Below are positions 50,847-59,744 of a DNA stretch of 64,000 bases, in pieces. The stretch's first letter is position 1; each line of letters begins with the position of its first letter. The translations under genes and the position numbers were made by a program. This stretch comes from Hoeflea_A sp965228435 (GTDB lineage: Bacteria > Pseudomonadota > Alphaproteobacteria > Rhizobiales > Rhizobiaceae), in NCBI GenBank assembly GCA_965228435.1, contig OZ245818.1, forward strand, positions 2,170,001-2,234,000, given 5' to 3'. Below the pieces are notes generated by a model. That model did not search any database and was not told the DNA's origin. It was given only the letters and a program-made list of their open reading frames with translations.

Positions 50847-51719
50847 TCAATCCTGCATCTGCCGTCGCTGTTCGGTGCGGAACGGGTGGGCCTTGTAGGC
50901 GCCGAGGATGCGCACCTTGGTTGAGAAGAAGTGCAATTCCTCAAGCGCGCGTGCGACGCTCGGATCGTCGGGATGACCCTCGATGTCGGCGTAGAACTGA
51001 GTTGCGGTGAATTTGCCTTCCAGCTGGTAGCTTTCCAGCTTGGTCATGTTCACGCCATTGGTGGCGAATCCGCCCATGGCCTTGTAGAGCGCGGCCGGAA
51101 GGTTGCGCACGTTGAAGACGAACGTGGTGACGATCAGATCGTCGGGTCCGTTCGGGGTCACCGACAATGGCTCGCGCGACAGGATGACGAAACGGGTGAC
51201 ATTGGTGTCGCTGTCCTCGACGTTTTCTTCCAGGATGTCGAGCCCGTAGAGATCGGCGGCTAGTCTCGGCGACAGGGCCGCCATGGACTTGTCGCCCGTA
51301 TCGGCCACCAGCCGTGCCGCACCGGCGGTATCGCCGGCAACCATGGCGCGCCAACCGCGATCACGCACGATGTTGCGGCACTGGCCGAGTGCGTGGATGT
51401 GACTGTGCACGGTCTTGATGTCCTCGAACCGGGTGCCCGGCAGGGCCATCAGCTGGAAATGGATCGGCATGAAGTATTCGCCGATGATGTGCAGGTGCGA
51501 TTCCGGCAGCAGGTAGTGAATATCGGCGACGCGACCGGCGATGGTGTTTTCGATCGGGATCATGCCGAGATCCGCCTCGCCGCCGGTGACCGCGTTGAAG
51601 GCGTCCTCGAAGGTGCTGCAGGGCAGCGGTTCCATGTCGGGAAACATGTCACGACAGGCCATGTCGGAATTGGCGCCGATGTCACCCTGAAAGGCTATCT
51701 TGTTGGTTTTGTATGACAT
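50847..51719 (-). CDS. pheA: Prephenate dehydratase
   Basis: A 290-residue monofunctional dehydratase for phenylalanine biosynthesis. The catalytic domain shows IAFQGDIGANSDMA at the start, GMIPIENTIAGRV, and the TNVTRFVIL (T-R-F) motif near 180; the ACT domain follows with NMTKLESYQLEGKFTATQFYADIEGH, the phenylalanine-sensing ESRP-like region. There is no chorismate mutase domain. The start ATG is at 51719. It follows kdsB on the same strand, separated by the palindromic repeat copy 2. Confidence 0.97.
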   Translation of the reverse strand: MSYKTNKIAFQGDIGANSDMACRDMFPDMEPLPCSTFEDAFNAVTGGEADLGMIPIENTIAGRVADIHYLLPESHLHIIGEYFMPIHFQLMALPGTRFEDIKTVHSHIHALGQCRNIVRDRGWRAMVAGDTAGAARLVADTGDKSMAALSPRLAADLYGLDILEENVEDSDTNVTRFVILSREPLSVTPNGPDDLIVTTFVFNVRNLPAALYKAMGGFATNGVNMTKLESYQLEGKFTATQFYADIEGHPDDPSVARALEELHFFSTKVRILGAYKAHPFRTEQRRQMQD

Positions 51720-51741
51720 GTCGGGTTCCTGTGTCGGCCCT

Positions 51742-51995
51742 AGAGCAAAGGGCGATAAGTTTGCACCATTTGACCGTGGCGATTTTGGTCTCTGGCTAGG
51801 CGGATTGCTCGCCGTGGTGCCACCCCACCACAAGTGCAAGCCAACGACGCCAGGGGCCAAAATCGCCCGGCCCGAAGGGTATCGGCCCATCGGCTGAGTT
51901 GCGCCGCTTGCCCGACATCGCACTGCGCGACGCGCCTTGCCGAGTGGAGCCGATCTGCAGCCATCAAATGATCCAAACTTATCGCCCTTTGCTCT
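51742..51995. repeat. Palindromic-ended repeat element, copy 2 (254 bp)
   Basis: Ends are perfect inverted repeats: CTAGAGCAAAGGGCGATAAG... at 51740-51763 and its 24-base complement at 51974-51997. AGAGC and the CATTTGA core match copy 1 at 20807-21075, but the arm between them has an entirely different sequence. The body is about 90 percent identical to copy 1. It fills the kdsB-pheA spacer, and its terminal AG completes the TAG stop of kdsB. Confidence 0.9.
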
Positions 51996-52725
51996 AGAGC
52001 ATCTGCCGGGCCCGCTCGAGATCGGCGGGGGTATCGACACCGAGTGGAACGGTGTCAACGAGCGCCACATCAATGCGCATGCCGGCCTCCAGCGCCCGCA
52101 GCTGCTCCAGCGACTCGCGTTTTTCCAGTGTTGAAGGTGGTAGGGTGACGAAGCGAGACAAAGCGTCGCGGCGATAGGCGTAGAGGCCGATGTGGTGATA
52201 GCGCGGACCGTCGCCGTGGGGTGCGGTGGCGCGGGTGAAATAGAGAGCCCTCAGTCGGTCGGCATCAAGGGGCGAGCCTATCACTTTGGTGACATGTGGA
52301 TCGGTCTCTTCCGCTTCATCGCGAATGACTGCGGCGAGTGTTCCGATGTCGACCTGCGGGTCGTCCAGCAGGGCCACTGCCGCTCGGACGGCTTCCGGCT
52401 CGATCGTCGGCAGGTCGCCCTGCAGATTGACGACCGTGTCTATTTCCTTTTTTGGATCAATGCTTTGTAACGCCTCAAAAATGCGATCGGAGCCGGATGG
52501 ATGATCGTCGCGGGTCATGATCGCCTGAAGTCCGGCGGCCGTGACGGCCTCGTAAACCTCGGTTGCGTCGGTCGCGACCACCACGGCACCGATATCCGCT
52601 TCGACCGCTCGTTGCGCCACGTGGACGATCATCGGCGTTCCGCTGATTTCGGCCAATACCTTGCCCGGCAAGCGGGTGGATTGAAGCCGCGCCGGGACGA
52701 GGACGAGATTGGCGGAGCGATCCAT
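51994..52725 (-). CDS. kdsB: 3-deoxy-manno-octulosonate cytidylyltransferase
   Basis: A 243-residue enzyme that makes CMP-Kdo for lipopolysaccharide. It opens LVLVPARLQSTRLPGKVLAEI, the sugar-nucleotidyltransferase signature, with VVNLQGDLP (metal-binding Asp) near 100 and HHIGLYAYRRDAL later, all KdsB hallmarks. ATG 52725 follows TTTGGA; the frame is open further to 52806. The C-terminus ends RARQML with the stop formed at the junction with the palindromic repeat. pheA follows. Confidence 0.96.
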   Translation of the reverse strand: MDRSANLVLVPARLQSTRLPGKVLAEISGTPMIVHVAQRAVEADIGAVVVATDATEVYEAVTAAGLQAIMTRDDHPSGSDRIFEALQSIDPKKEIDTVVNLQGDLPTIEPEAVRAAVALLDDPQVDIGTLAAVIRDEAEETDPHVTKVIGSPLDADRLRALYFTRATAPHGDGPRYHHIGLYAYRRDALSRFVTLPPSTLEKRESLEQLRALEAGMRIDVALVDTVPLGVDTPADLERARQML

Positions 52726-52876
52726 GCGAAATCCAAACGCGCAAACGGTGTACGAGCGACACACAGCTTGCGATAAACAGTGTTGCAACAGCACAGCAAA
52801 AGACATAGGTTCCGCGCGAAATCAAGATCGTTGCCGGTTCAGGGGATGAACCGCTACGGACATGGAGCCAGCGAGA

Positions 52877-53533
52877 ATGAATTCCTCCTTCCTCAACGCG
52901 GCGGCCGGTGCCTTTCTGGCGGTTGTTTTCGTTGTGATGACCGTTTCCATCGCATCAGACGCCATTTTCCACTCCGGAGCTCCGGAAGCCGAAGGATATG
53001 CGCTGGTTCCGTTGGAGGGCGGCGGAGCAGCGCAGGTCGCCGCAGGCGACGATGGGTTGCCGCCGATCGCGCCGTTGCTGGTCAATGCGAGTGTCGAGGG
53101 CGGCGAGCGGGCGTTCCGCAAGTGCGCTGCCTGCCACACCGTCGAAGATGGTGGAGCCAACCGCGTTGGACCCAATCTCTGGAATATCGTTGATCGACCG
53201 ATCGCGGCCGCCGACACCGGGTTCGGCTTTTCCTCGGCCATGACCGATTTCTCCAAGGGCGGCGAAGAGAAATGGGACTATGACCACCTCAACGAGTTCC
53301 TGGCTGCGCCGAAGAGATATATCCGCGGCACCGCCATGGGTTTTGCGGGGTTGAAAAAGGACGGCGAGCGGGCGGACGTCATCGCCTATCTGCGATCGCT
53401 TTCCGACAACCCGGCACCTTTGCCAGATCCGGAACCGGCCGCTACGGAGACGGAAACCAGTGGAACCGACGACGCGGGTGATACCGGGGGCTCGGACAGC
53501 ACCGGCGAGGCCGCGACCGAGTCGGACGGCTGA
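52877..53533 (+). CDS. Membrane-anchored class I cytochrome c (CycM-like)
   Basis: A 218-residue cytochrome with an N-terminal membrane anchor (about 7-28, AAAGAFLAVVFVVMTVSIAS), a haem site CAACH at 83-87, and RGTAMGFAGL providing the Met ligand. The tail is a low-complexity acidic stretch of Glu, Thr, Asp and Gly. Proteins of this type carry electrons from the bc1 complex to oxidases in rhizobia. Start choice lies between ATG 52862 and 52877; the latter starts like homologues. Divergent from kdsB. Confidence 0.92.
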   Translation: MNSSFLNAAAGAFLAVVFVVMTVSIASDAIFHSGAPEAEGYALVPLEGGGAAQVAAGDDGLPPIAPLLVNASVEGGERAFRKCAACHTVEDGGANRVGPNLWNIVDRPIAAADTGFGFSSAMTDFSKGGEEKWDYDHLNEFLAAPKRYIRGTAMGFAGLKKDGERADVIAYLRSLSDNPAPLPDPEPAATETETSGTDDAGDTGGSDSTGEAATESDG

Positions 53534-53560
53534 GCGCACTACACGAGAATGTGACCAGAG

Positions 53561-53586
53561 AAACCGGGCCGAAAGCCCGGTTTTTT
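53561..53586 (+). terminator. Rho-independent terminator after cytochrome c gene
   Basis: AAACCGGGC and GCCCGGTTT pair around a CGAAA loop (53561-53583), followed by a run of six T that begins inside the stem. It is 28 bases past the cytochrome stop. Confidence 0.93.
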
Positions 53587-53718
53587 GCTGTGCGAGACTA
53601 TTTTCTTCAATTCACGCCCGTTCTTTGTCACAATTACACCCCATGTCACCGGCGGGTCGATCCGGTTAGGGCAACCGGGCCGAAACCCGTCAGGAGAGGG
53701 AACTCAGGAGAGTTATTC

Positions 53719-55581
53719 TTGACGGTTGAACTGAAGCAAAAACAAAAACGAACCGCCACGGCCATCGCCACCACATTGCTAGCCGTTGTTCTTGCTGCCT
53801 CCGGCGCCGGTCCGGCTTCGGCTGACGAGAAAACCTGGCATGTCGGCACATCGCTGATCGGCGAGGCGAAATACGGCCCCGGTTTCACCCATTTCGACTA
53901 CGTCAATCCGGAGGCACCGAAGGGCGGGCGGGTCAACCTGTCGGAAACGGGATCTTTCGACACGCTCAACCCGATCCTCGCCAAAGGCGAACTGGCGACC
54001 GCCACGGGCCTCGTTTTCGAAACGCTGATGACGCCTTCGATGGACGAAATCTCGGCCGAATACGGATTGCTTGCCGAGGCCATCAGCTATCCCGACGATT
54101 ATAGTTCCGCGACCTTCCGGTTGCGCCCCGAAGCACGATGGCACGACGGCAAACCGGTGACTGTTGAAGATGTTATCTGGAGCTTCGAAAAGGCCGTCGA
54201 ACTCGATCCTCAGCGCACGTTCTATTTCCAGCACGTGACCGCTGCGGAAAGGACCGGCGACCACGAGGTGACCTTCACTTTCGATGAAAAGAACAACCGG
54301 GAACTGCCGAAGATCCTCGGCCAGCTTGTGGTCCTGCCAAAACACTGGTGGGAGGGAACGGACGCGTCCGGCAAACAGCGCTCGATCGAGGCCACGACGC
54401 TCGAGCCGCCTCTGGGTTCGGGGCCCTATCGGGTTTCGGCCCTGTCACCGGGCTCAACCCTGACCTTCGAGCGGGTCGATGACTATTGGGGCGCCGAACT
54501 GCCGGTCAATGTCGGCAGCCACAATTTCGATCAGATCCACTACACCTATTTTGCCGACCGCAACGTCGAGTTCGAAGCCTTCAAGGCAGGCCAGATTGAT
54601 TTTTGGGTGGAGAACGCCGCAAAGCGCTGGGCCAACGAATACGAGTTTCCCGCCGTCCGTGAGGGCCGGGTGAACCGAGCGGAGTGGGAAAACCCCTACC
54701 GCTCCTCCGGAGTGTTGGTCGGCTTCATTCCCAACCTGCGGCGCGACAAGTTCAAGGACCCGCGGGTGCGCAGGGCGTTGAATTACGTCTTTGATTTCGA
54801 GGACCTCAACAAGACCATCTTCTTTGACCAGTACAAGCGCATCGACAGCTACTTCTATGGCAGCGAACTGGCCTCGAGCGGCCTTCCTGAGGGACAGGTG
54901 CTGGAAATCCTTGAAGAGGTCCGCGACGAGGTGCCGGCGGACGTGTTCACAACGCCCTTTGCCAATCCGGTGAATGGCGACCCGCAGAAAGTTCGGCAGA
55001 ACCTGCGCGAAGCGATCAAACTGTTTCGCGAAGCGGGGTATCAGATCCGCGATGGCAAGATGGTCAACGCGGAAACCGGCGAACCATACACGTTCGAAAT
55101 CCTGCTTAACGGCCCGATCATCGAGCGGGTCGCCCTGCCCTTCACGGAAAGCCTGAAGAAGATCGGTGTCGATGCCTCTGTACGCAGCATCGATGCGGCA
55201 CAGTTCGCCAACCGGCAGCGCAGCCGCGACTTCGATATGATCTATACCGGCTGGGCACAGTCACTGTCGCCCGGCAACGAGCAGTTCGAATACTGGGGCT
55301 CGGCCGCTGCTGACCGCGAAGGCTCGGCCAACTATGCCGGCATCGCCGATCCAGCTATCGACAAGCTGATCGAGAAGATCGTGTTTGCAGCCGATCGAGA
55401 CGAACTCGTTGCCGCGACCGAAGCGCTCGACCGGGTGCTGCTTGCCAGCCATTTCGTGGTTCCGAGCTACACCAGCCGGGTTGCCCGGGTGGCCTATTCG
55501 GACAAGCTCGCCTTTCCCGATCCTCTGCCGGAATATCGTATCGGTTTTCCGACCATCTGGTGGTCGAAGGACGGCGAATAG
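53719..55581 (+). CDS. yejA: Peptide-type ABC transporter substrate-binding protein, YejA-like (TTG start)
   Basis: A 620-residue family 5 extracellular solute-binding protein. The signal peptide covers about 1-34 (RTATAIATTLLAVVLAASGAGPASA). The mature part begins WHVGTSLIGEAKYGPGFTHFDYVNPEAPKGG, the YejA/MppA-like opening. TTG 53719 has AGGAG 9 bases upstream; the frame runs further up through a terminator, so an earlier start is unlikely. YejABEF systems import oligopeptides and related compounds such as microcin C. A second binding protein gene follows 2 bases later. Confidence 0.9.
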   Translation: MTVELKQKQKRTATAIATTLLAVVLAASGAGPASADEKTWHVGTSLIGEAKYGPGFTHFDYVNPEAPKGGRVNLSETGSFDTLNPILAKGELATATGLVFETLMTPSMDEISAEYGLLAEAISYPDDYSSATFRLRPEARWHDGKPVTVEDVIWSFEKAVELDPQRTFYFQHVTAAERTGDHEVTFTFDEKNNRELPKILGQLVVLPKHWWEGTDASGKQRSIEATTLEPPLGSGPYRVSALSPGSTLTFERVDDYWGAELPVNVGSHNFDQIHYTYFADRNVEFEAFKAGQIDFWVENAAKRWANEYEFPAVREGRVNRAEWENPYRSSGVLVGFIPNLRRDKFKDPRVRRALNYVFDFEDLNKTIFFDQYKRIDSYFYGSELASSGLPEGQVLEILEEVRDEVPADVFTTPFANPVNGDPQKVRQNLREAIKLFREAGYQIRDGKMVNAETGEPYTFEILLNGPIIERVALPFTESLKKIGVDASVRSIDAAQFANRQRSRDFDMIYTGWAQSLSPGNEQFEYWGSAAADREGSANYAGIADPAIDKLIEKIVFAADRDELVAATEALDRVLLASHFVVPSYTSRVARVAYSDKLAFPDPLPEYRIGFPTIWWSKDGE

Positions 55582-55583
55582 TC

Positions 55584-57467
55584 ATGTGCGCTGATCGTTC
55601 TTTTCATCCGACCCGCCGGCGGTTCCTGCAAACGGCCGGTGCGCTCTCGGCCAGTCTCGCACTGCCGGCCCGCTTCGCCTTCGCCGACATGGTGCCGGGC
55701 GAAAAACTGCATGGCATTTCGGCCTTCGGCGACCTTAAATATCCGGTGGATTTCAAGCATTTCGATTACGTCAATCCCGATGCGCCGAAGGGTGGCACAT
55801 TCTCCTTCCTGCCGCCCAACTGGTACTTCAACCAGAACGTCCAGACCTTCAACACGCTCAATACGCTCATCTTGCGCGGTGATGCGCCGCCGCGCATGGA
55901 GCGCTGTTTCGACCGGCTGATGGCGCGTGCCCTGGATGAGCCGGATGCGCTTTACTGTCATCTCGCCGCCTGGGTGGAGATGTCGGAGGATCGCAATGTC
56001 TGGCGCTTCGGTATCCGGCCGGAGGCGAAGTTTCACGACGGTTCACCGATTACCGCCCATGACGTTGCCTTCAGCTACCTGATCCTCAAGGAAGACGGAC
56101 ATCCGCAGATCTCGACGCCGCTGCGCGAGCTGAGTGGCGCAACCGCGCTGCAGGACGATGTCGTCGAGTTGCGTTTCTCCGGCAATCAGTCGGCGCAGAC
56201 CATCCTCGCGGCAGTCGACACGCCGATCGTGTCAAAGGCCTACTACGAGACCCATGACTTCACGGCCGGCAATCTCGACGTGCCGCTGACATCCGGACCA
56301 TACCGGCCGGGTCGCTTCGAGCCCGGCAGTTACATGGAATACGACCGGGTCGAAGACTATTGGGGACGCGATCTTCCGACGATCGTCGGTACCAACAATT
56401 TCGACCGCATCCGCATCGAATTCTTCGCTGAACGGCAGGCCGGATTTGAGGCCTTCAAAAAAGGCGCTATTCACTTCCGCGAAGAGTTCACCTCCAAGAC
56501 CTGGGCCACTGAGTACAACTTTCCCGCCATCACCGATGGGCGCGTGACCAAACGCACCTTCCCGGACGAGAAAACGCCGTCTCTGCAGGCCTGGGCCCTC
56601 AACCAGCGTCGCGAACGCTTCAAGGACCGGCGGGTGCGTGAGGCGATCAACCTGTGCTTTGATTTCGAATGGACGAACGCCAAGATCTTCTACGACGCCT
56701 ACCAGCGCTCGCAATCGCTGTTCGAAGGCTCCGACTATGTCTCCGAGGGGCTGCCGAACGAAGCCGAACTGGCGCTGATGGAACCGCTGCGCGACCGGCT
56801 TCCGGAAGCCGCTTTTGGCGAACCGGTGCTGCAGCCCGTGTCGGACGGGTCCGGGCGCGACAGGCGGCTGCTGCGCCGGGCGATCAAGCTGTTGCAGGAA
56901 GCCGGCTGGGAACGCAGCGGCTCGTTGATGACGAAAAACGGCGAATCACTTCGCGTCGAGGTGATGATCCGCTCGCCGGTCTTTGAACGGCTGCTCGGCG
57001 GGTTTGTGGAAAACATGAAACGCATCGGCATCGACGCCTCGATCCGGCTGGTCGACCCGGTGCAGTTTCAGGCACGGCTCGACGATTTCGATTTCGACAT
57101 GGTCGGATTTGCCATCGGCTGGACCGCGACGGTGACCGAGGAAAGCCTGCAAACGATATTTTCGCCGCAATTTGCGGACGTTAACGGCTCCCGCAACTAT
57201 TCCGGCGCACAGGCCGAAGTGCTCGACGACCTGCTCGCCCATGTGGGTGACGCGTCGACCCGCGACGACCTGATCACCGCCATGCGGGTGCTTGACCGCG
57301 TGCTGAGGGCGCGGCTCGACTGGATACCGAACTGGTATTCCGGTACCCACCGTGTTGCCTATTGGGACATGTTCGGTTTTGTTGAACCCAAACCAGACTA
57401 CGAATGGCCGGTGGAACGGCTGTGGTGGTTCGACGAAGAAAAAGCAAAAGCCATAGGCAAGGCATGA
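55584..57467 (+). CDS. Second YejA-like substrate-binding protein with Tat-type signal
   Basis: A 627-residue paralogue of the preceding protein, sharing LKYPVDFKHFDYVNPDAPKGG. Its leader differs: RRRFLQTAGALSASLALPARFAFA at about 11-34 has a twin-arginine motif, so export may be by Tat rather than Sec. The rest is a full-length family 5 receptor. The start is 2 bases after the stop of the first receptor. It feeds the YejB/YejE permeases that follow. Confidence 0.88.
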   Translation: MCADRSFHPTRRRFLQTAGALSASLALPARFAFADMVPGEKLHGISAFGDLKYPVDFKHFDYVNPDAPKGGTFSFLPPNWYFNQNVQTFNTLNTLILRGDAPPRMERCFDRLMARALDEPDALYCHLAAWVEMSEDRNVWRFGIRPEAKFHDGSPITAHDVAFSYLILKEDGHPQISTPLRELSGATALQDDVVELRFSGNQSAQTILAAVDTPIVSKAYYETHDFTAGNLDVPLTSGPYRPGRFEPGSYMEYDRVEDYWGRDLPTIVGTNNFDRIRIEFFAERQAGFEAFKKGAIHFREEFTSKTWATEYNFPAITDGRVTKRTFPDEKTPSLQAWALNQRRERFKDRRVREAINLCFDFEWTNAKIFYDAYQRSQSLFEGSDYVSEGLPNEAELALMEPLRDRLPEAAFGEPVLQPVSDGSGRDRRLLRRAIKLLQEAGWERSGSLMTKNGESLRVEVMIRSPVFERLLGGFVENMKRIGIDASIRLVDPVQFQARLDDFDFDMVGFAIGWTATVTEESLQTIFSPQFADVNGSRNYSGAQAEVLDDLLAHVGDASTRDDLITAMRVLDRVLRARLDWIPNWYSGTHRVAYWDMFGFVEPKPDYEWPVERLWWFDEEKAKAIGKA

Positions 57468-57499
57468 CCGTGCCCGCCTGATTTACGGGGAATGCATAA

Positions 57500-58600
57500 A
57501 TGGGCGCCTATATCCTGCGCCGCCTGCTCTTGATGATTCCCACCATCATCGGGATCATGGGCATTTCATTCCTGGTCATTCAATTCGCGCCCGGCGGTCC
57601 GGTCGAGCAGGTCATCGCCGAGTTGACCGGCCAGGGCAACTCGATGACCGAGCGGATTTCCGGCAGCGGAGGCGACCAGCAGCAGGTGCAGCCGGGAAGC
57701 GGCACGGATTTCTCGTCCAAGTACCGCGGCGCACAAGGGCTCGATCCCGAGTTCATCGCCAAGCTCGAGAAACAGTTCGGCTTCGACAAGCCGCCGCTGG
57801 AACGGTTCGGGCAGATGATGTGGAACTTCATCCGCTTCGATTTCGGCGAGAGCTATTTCCGCGACGTGACCGTCATCGACCTGATTGTCGAAAAGATGCC
57901 CGTGTCGATCTCGCTGGGCATCTGGATCCTGCTGATCTCCTACCTGATCTCGGTGCCGCTGGGGATCCGCAAGGCGGTCTCCGACGGCTCGCGTTTCGAC
58001 ATCTGGACGTCCGGCGTCATCATCATAGCCTATGCGGTGCCGGGGTTCCTGTTCGGCATCCTGTTGATCGTACTGTTTGCCGGCGGATCGTTTTTCGACT
58101 GGTTCCCATTGCGTGGGCTGGTGTCGGACAATTTCAGCGAACTCTCCTGGTGGGAAAAGATCATCGACTATTTCTGGCACCTGACACTGCCGCTGATTTC
58201 ACTGTCGCTGGCCGCCTTCGCCACCACGACGCTGCTCACCAAGAATTCCTTCATCGACGAGATCCGCAAGCAATATGTGACGACGGCACGGGCCAAGGGG
58301 CTGACCGAGAACCAGGTGCTCTACGGCCATGTGTTCCGCAACGCCATGCTCATCATCATTGCCGGTTTTCCGGCCGCCTTCATCACCTCGTTCTTCTCCG
58401 GCTCCCTGCTGATCGAAACCATCTTCTCGCTCGATGGTCTCGGTCGCCTCGGCTACGAGTCGGTGCTGAAGCGCGACTACCCGGTGGTGTTCGGCACGTT
58501 GTTCATCTTTTCACTGATGGGACTTGTGGTCGGTCTGATCTCCGATCTCATCTACACCTGGGTCGATCCGCGCATCGACTTCGAACGGCGGGACGTGTGA
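57500..58600 (+). CDS. yejB: ABC transporter permease YejB
   Basis: A 366-residue permease. It begins MGAYILRRLLLMIPTIIGIMGISFLVIQFAPGGPVEQV, the typical DppB/OppB-class start, with a long periplasmic insert (about 38-110) typical of YejB, and the EAA loop EIRKQYVTTARAKGLTENQVLYGHVFRNA. Ends FERRDV. One base separates it from yejE. Forms the channel with YejE. Confidence 0.95.
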   Translation: MGAYILRRLLLMIPTIIGIMGISFLVIQFAPGGPVEQVIAELTGQGNSMTERISGSGGDQQQVQPGSGTDFSSKYRGAQGLDPEFIAKLEKQFGFDKPPLERFGQMMWNFIRFDFGESYFRDVTVIDLIVEKMPVSISLGIWILLISYLISVPLGIRKAVSDGSRFDIWTSGVIIIAYAVPGFLFGILLIVLFAGGSFFDWFPLRGLVSDNFSELSWWEKIIDYFWHLTLPLISLSLAAFATTTLLTKNSFIDEIRKQYVTTARAKGLTENQVLYGHVFRNAMLIIIAGFPAAFITSFFSGSLLIETIFSLDGLGRLGYESVLKRDYPVVFGTLFIFSLMGLVVGLISDLIYTWVDPRIDFERRDV

Positions 58601-58601
58601 C

Positions 58602-59744
58602 ATGGAACAGACCGTCACAAACCCGCCCGTCGATACGGAACGGCCAAAGGGTTTCTTCTCGCCCACCGCCAAGCGCCGCTGGCGCAACTTCAAATCCAAC
58701 CGGCGCGGCTACTGGTCGCTGTGGATTTTCTTGGTGATCTTCGGTCTCAGCCTGGTTTCCGAACTGATCGCCAACGACAAGCCGATCCTTGCTTCCTACA
58801 AGGGTGAATTATTGGCGCCGGTGCTGATCGATTATCCGGAGGAGAAATTCGGCGGCTTCCTGGCGCGCACCGACTATCGGGATCCCTTCATTCGCGAGGA
58901 AATCGAGGCCAATGGCTGGATGCTGTGGCCGCCGATCCGCTACTCCTACCGCACGGCCAATTCCTACATCCCCTATTCGGCGCCGACCCCGCCGTTCTGG
59001 ACAATGAGCAAGGAAGAGCGCTGTTCGGCTTACCCGATGGGCGTCGACGATCCAGACTGCATCCTCGGCAATATGAACTGGCTCGGCACCGACGATCAGG
59101 CGCGCGACGTCATGGCACGCATGATCTACGGGTTTCGCATCTCGGTCCTGTTCGGGCTTGTGTTGACCGCCCTGTCGGCGGTCATCGGCGTCTGGATGGG
59201 CGCAATCCAGGGCTATTTCGGCGGGTGGACCGACCTGACCTTGCAGCGATTCATCGAGATCTGGTCCTCCATGCCGGTGCTCTATATCCTGCTGATCATC
59301 GCCGCCATCCTGCCGCCGGGCTTCTGGATCCTGCTCGGCATCATGCTGCTGTTTTCCTGGGTGGCCTTTGTCGGCGTCGTTCGGGCGGAGTTCCTGCGTG
59401 CCCGCAATTTCGAATATGTCAACGCGGCGCGGGCGCTCGGCGTCGGCAACACGACGATCATCTTCCGCCACCTCTTGCCCAATGCCATGGTGGCAACGCT
59501 GACGTTCCTGCCCTTCATCCTGTCGGGTTCGATCACGACGCTGACCTCGCTCGACTTCCTCGGCTTTGGCCTGCCGCCCGGATCCCCATCGCTTGGCGAA
59601 CTGATCGCCCAGGGCAAGCGGAACCTGCAAGCGCCATGGCTGGGCCTCACCGCCTTTTTCGTGATTTCGATCATGCTGTCGCTGCTGATCTTCATCGGTG
59701 AGGCGACGCGTGACGCCTTCGATCCCCGGAAGACCTTCCAATGA
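58602..59744 (+). CDS. yejE: ABC transporter permease YejE
   Basis: A 380-residue permease of the DppC class with the extra periplasmic domain typical for YejE (about 60-155, SAPTPPFWTMSKEERCSAYPMG). LGTDDQARDVMARMIYGFRISVLFGL and the EAA loop FEYVNAARALGVGNTTIIFRHLLPNA are standard. The end overlaps yejF by 4 bases (ATGA). Partner of YejB. Confidence 0.95.
   Translation: MEQTVTNPPVDTERPKGFFSPTAKRRWRNFKSNRRGYWSLWIFLVIFGLSLVSELIANDKPILASYKGELLAPVLIDYPEEKFGGFLARTDYRDPFIREEIEANGWMLWPPIRYSYRTANSYIPYSAPTPPFWTMSKEERCSAYPMGVDDPDCILGNMNWLGTDDQARDVMARMIYGFRISVLFGLVLTALSAVIGVWMGAIQGYFGGWTDLTLQRFIEIWSSMPVLYILLIIAAILPPGFWILLGIMLLFSWVAFVGVVRAEFLRARNFEYVNAARALGVGNTTIIFRHLLPNAMVATLTFLPFILSGSITTLTSLDFLGFGLPPGSPSLGELIAQGKRNLQAPWLGLTAFFVISIMLSLLIFIGEATRDAFDPRKTFQ

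Noticed and set aside
53551..53718. ATG at 53551 as start for the first YejA-like protein
   Set aside because: The region contains the cytochrome terminator and no ribosome site, and the signal peptide begins only after TTG 53719, which has AGGAG upstream.
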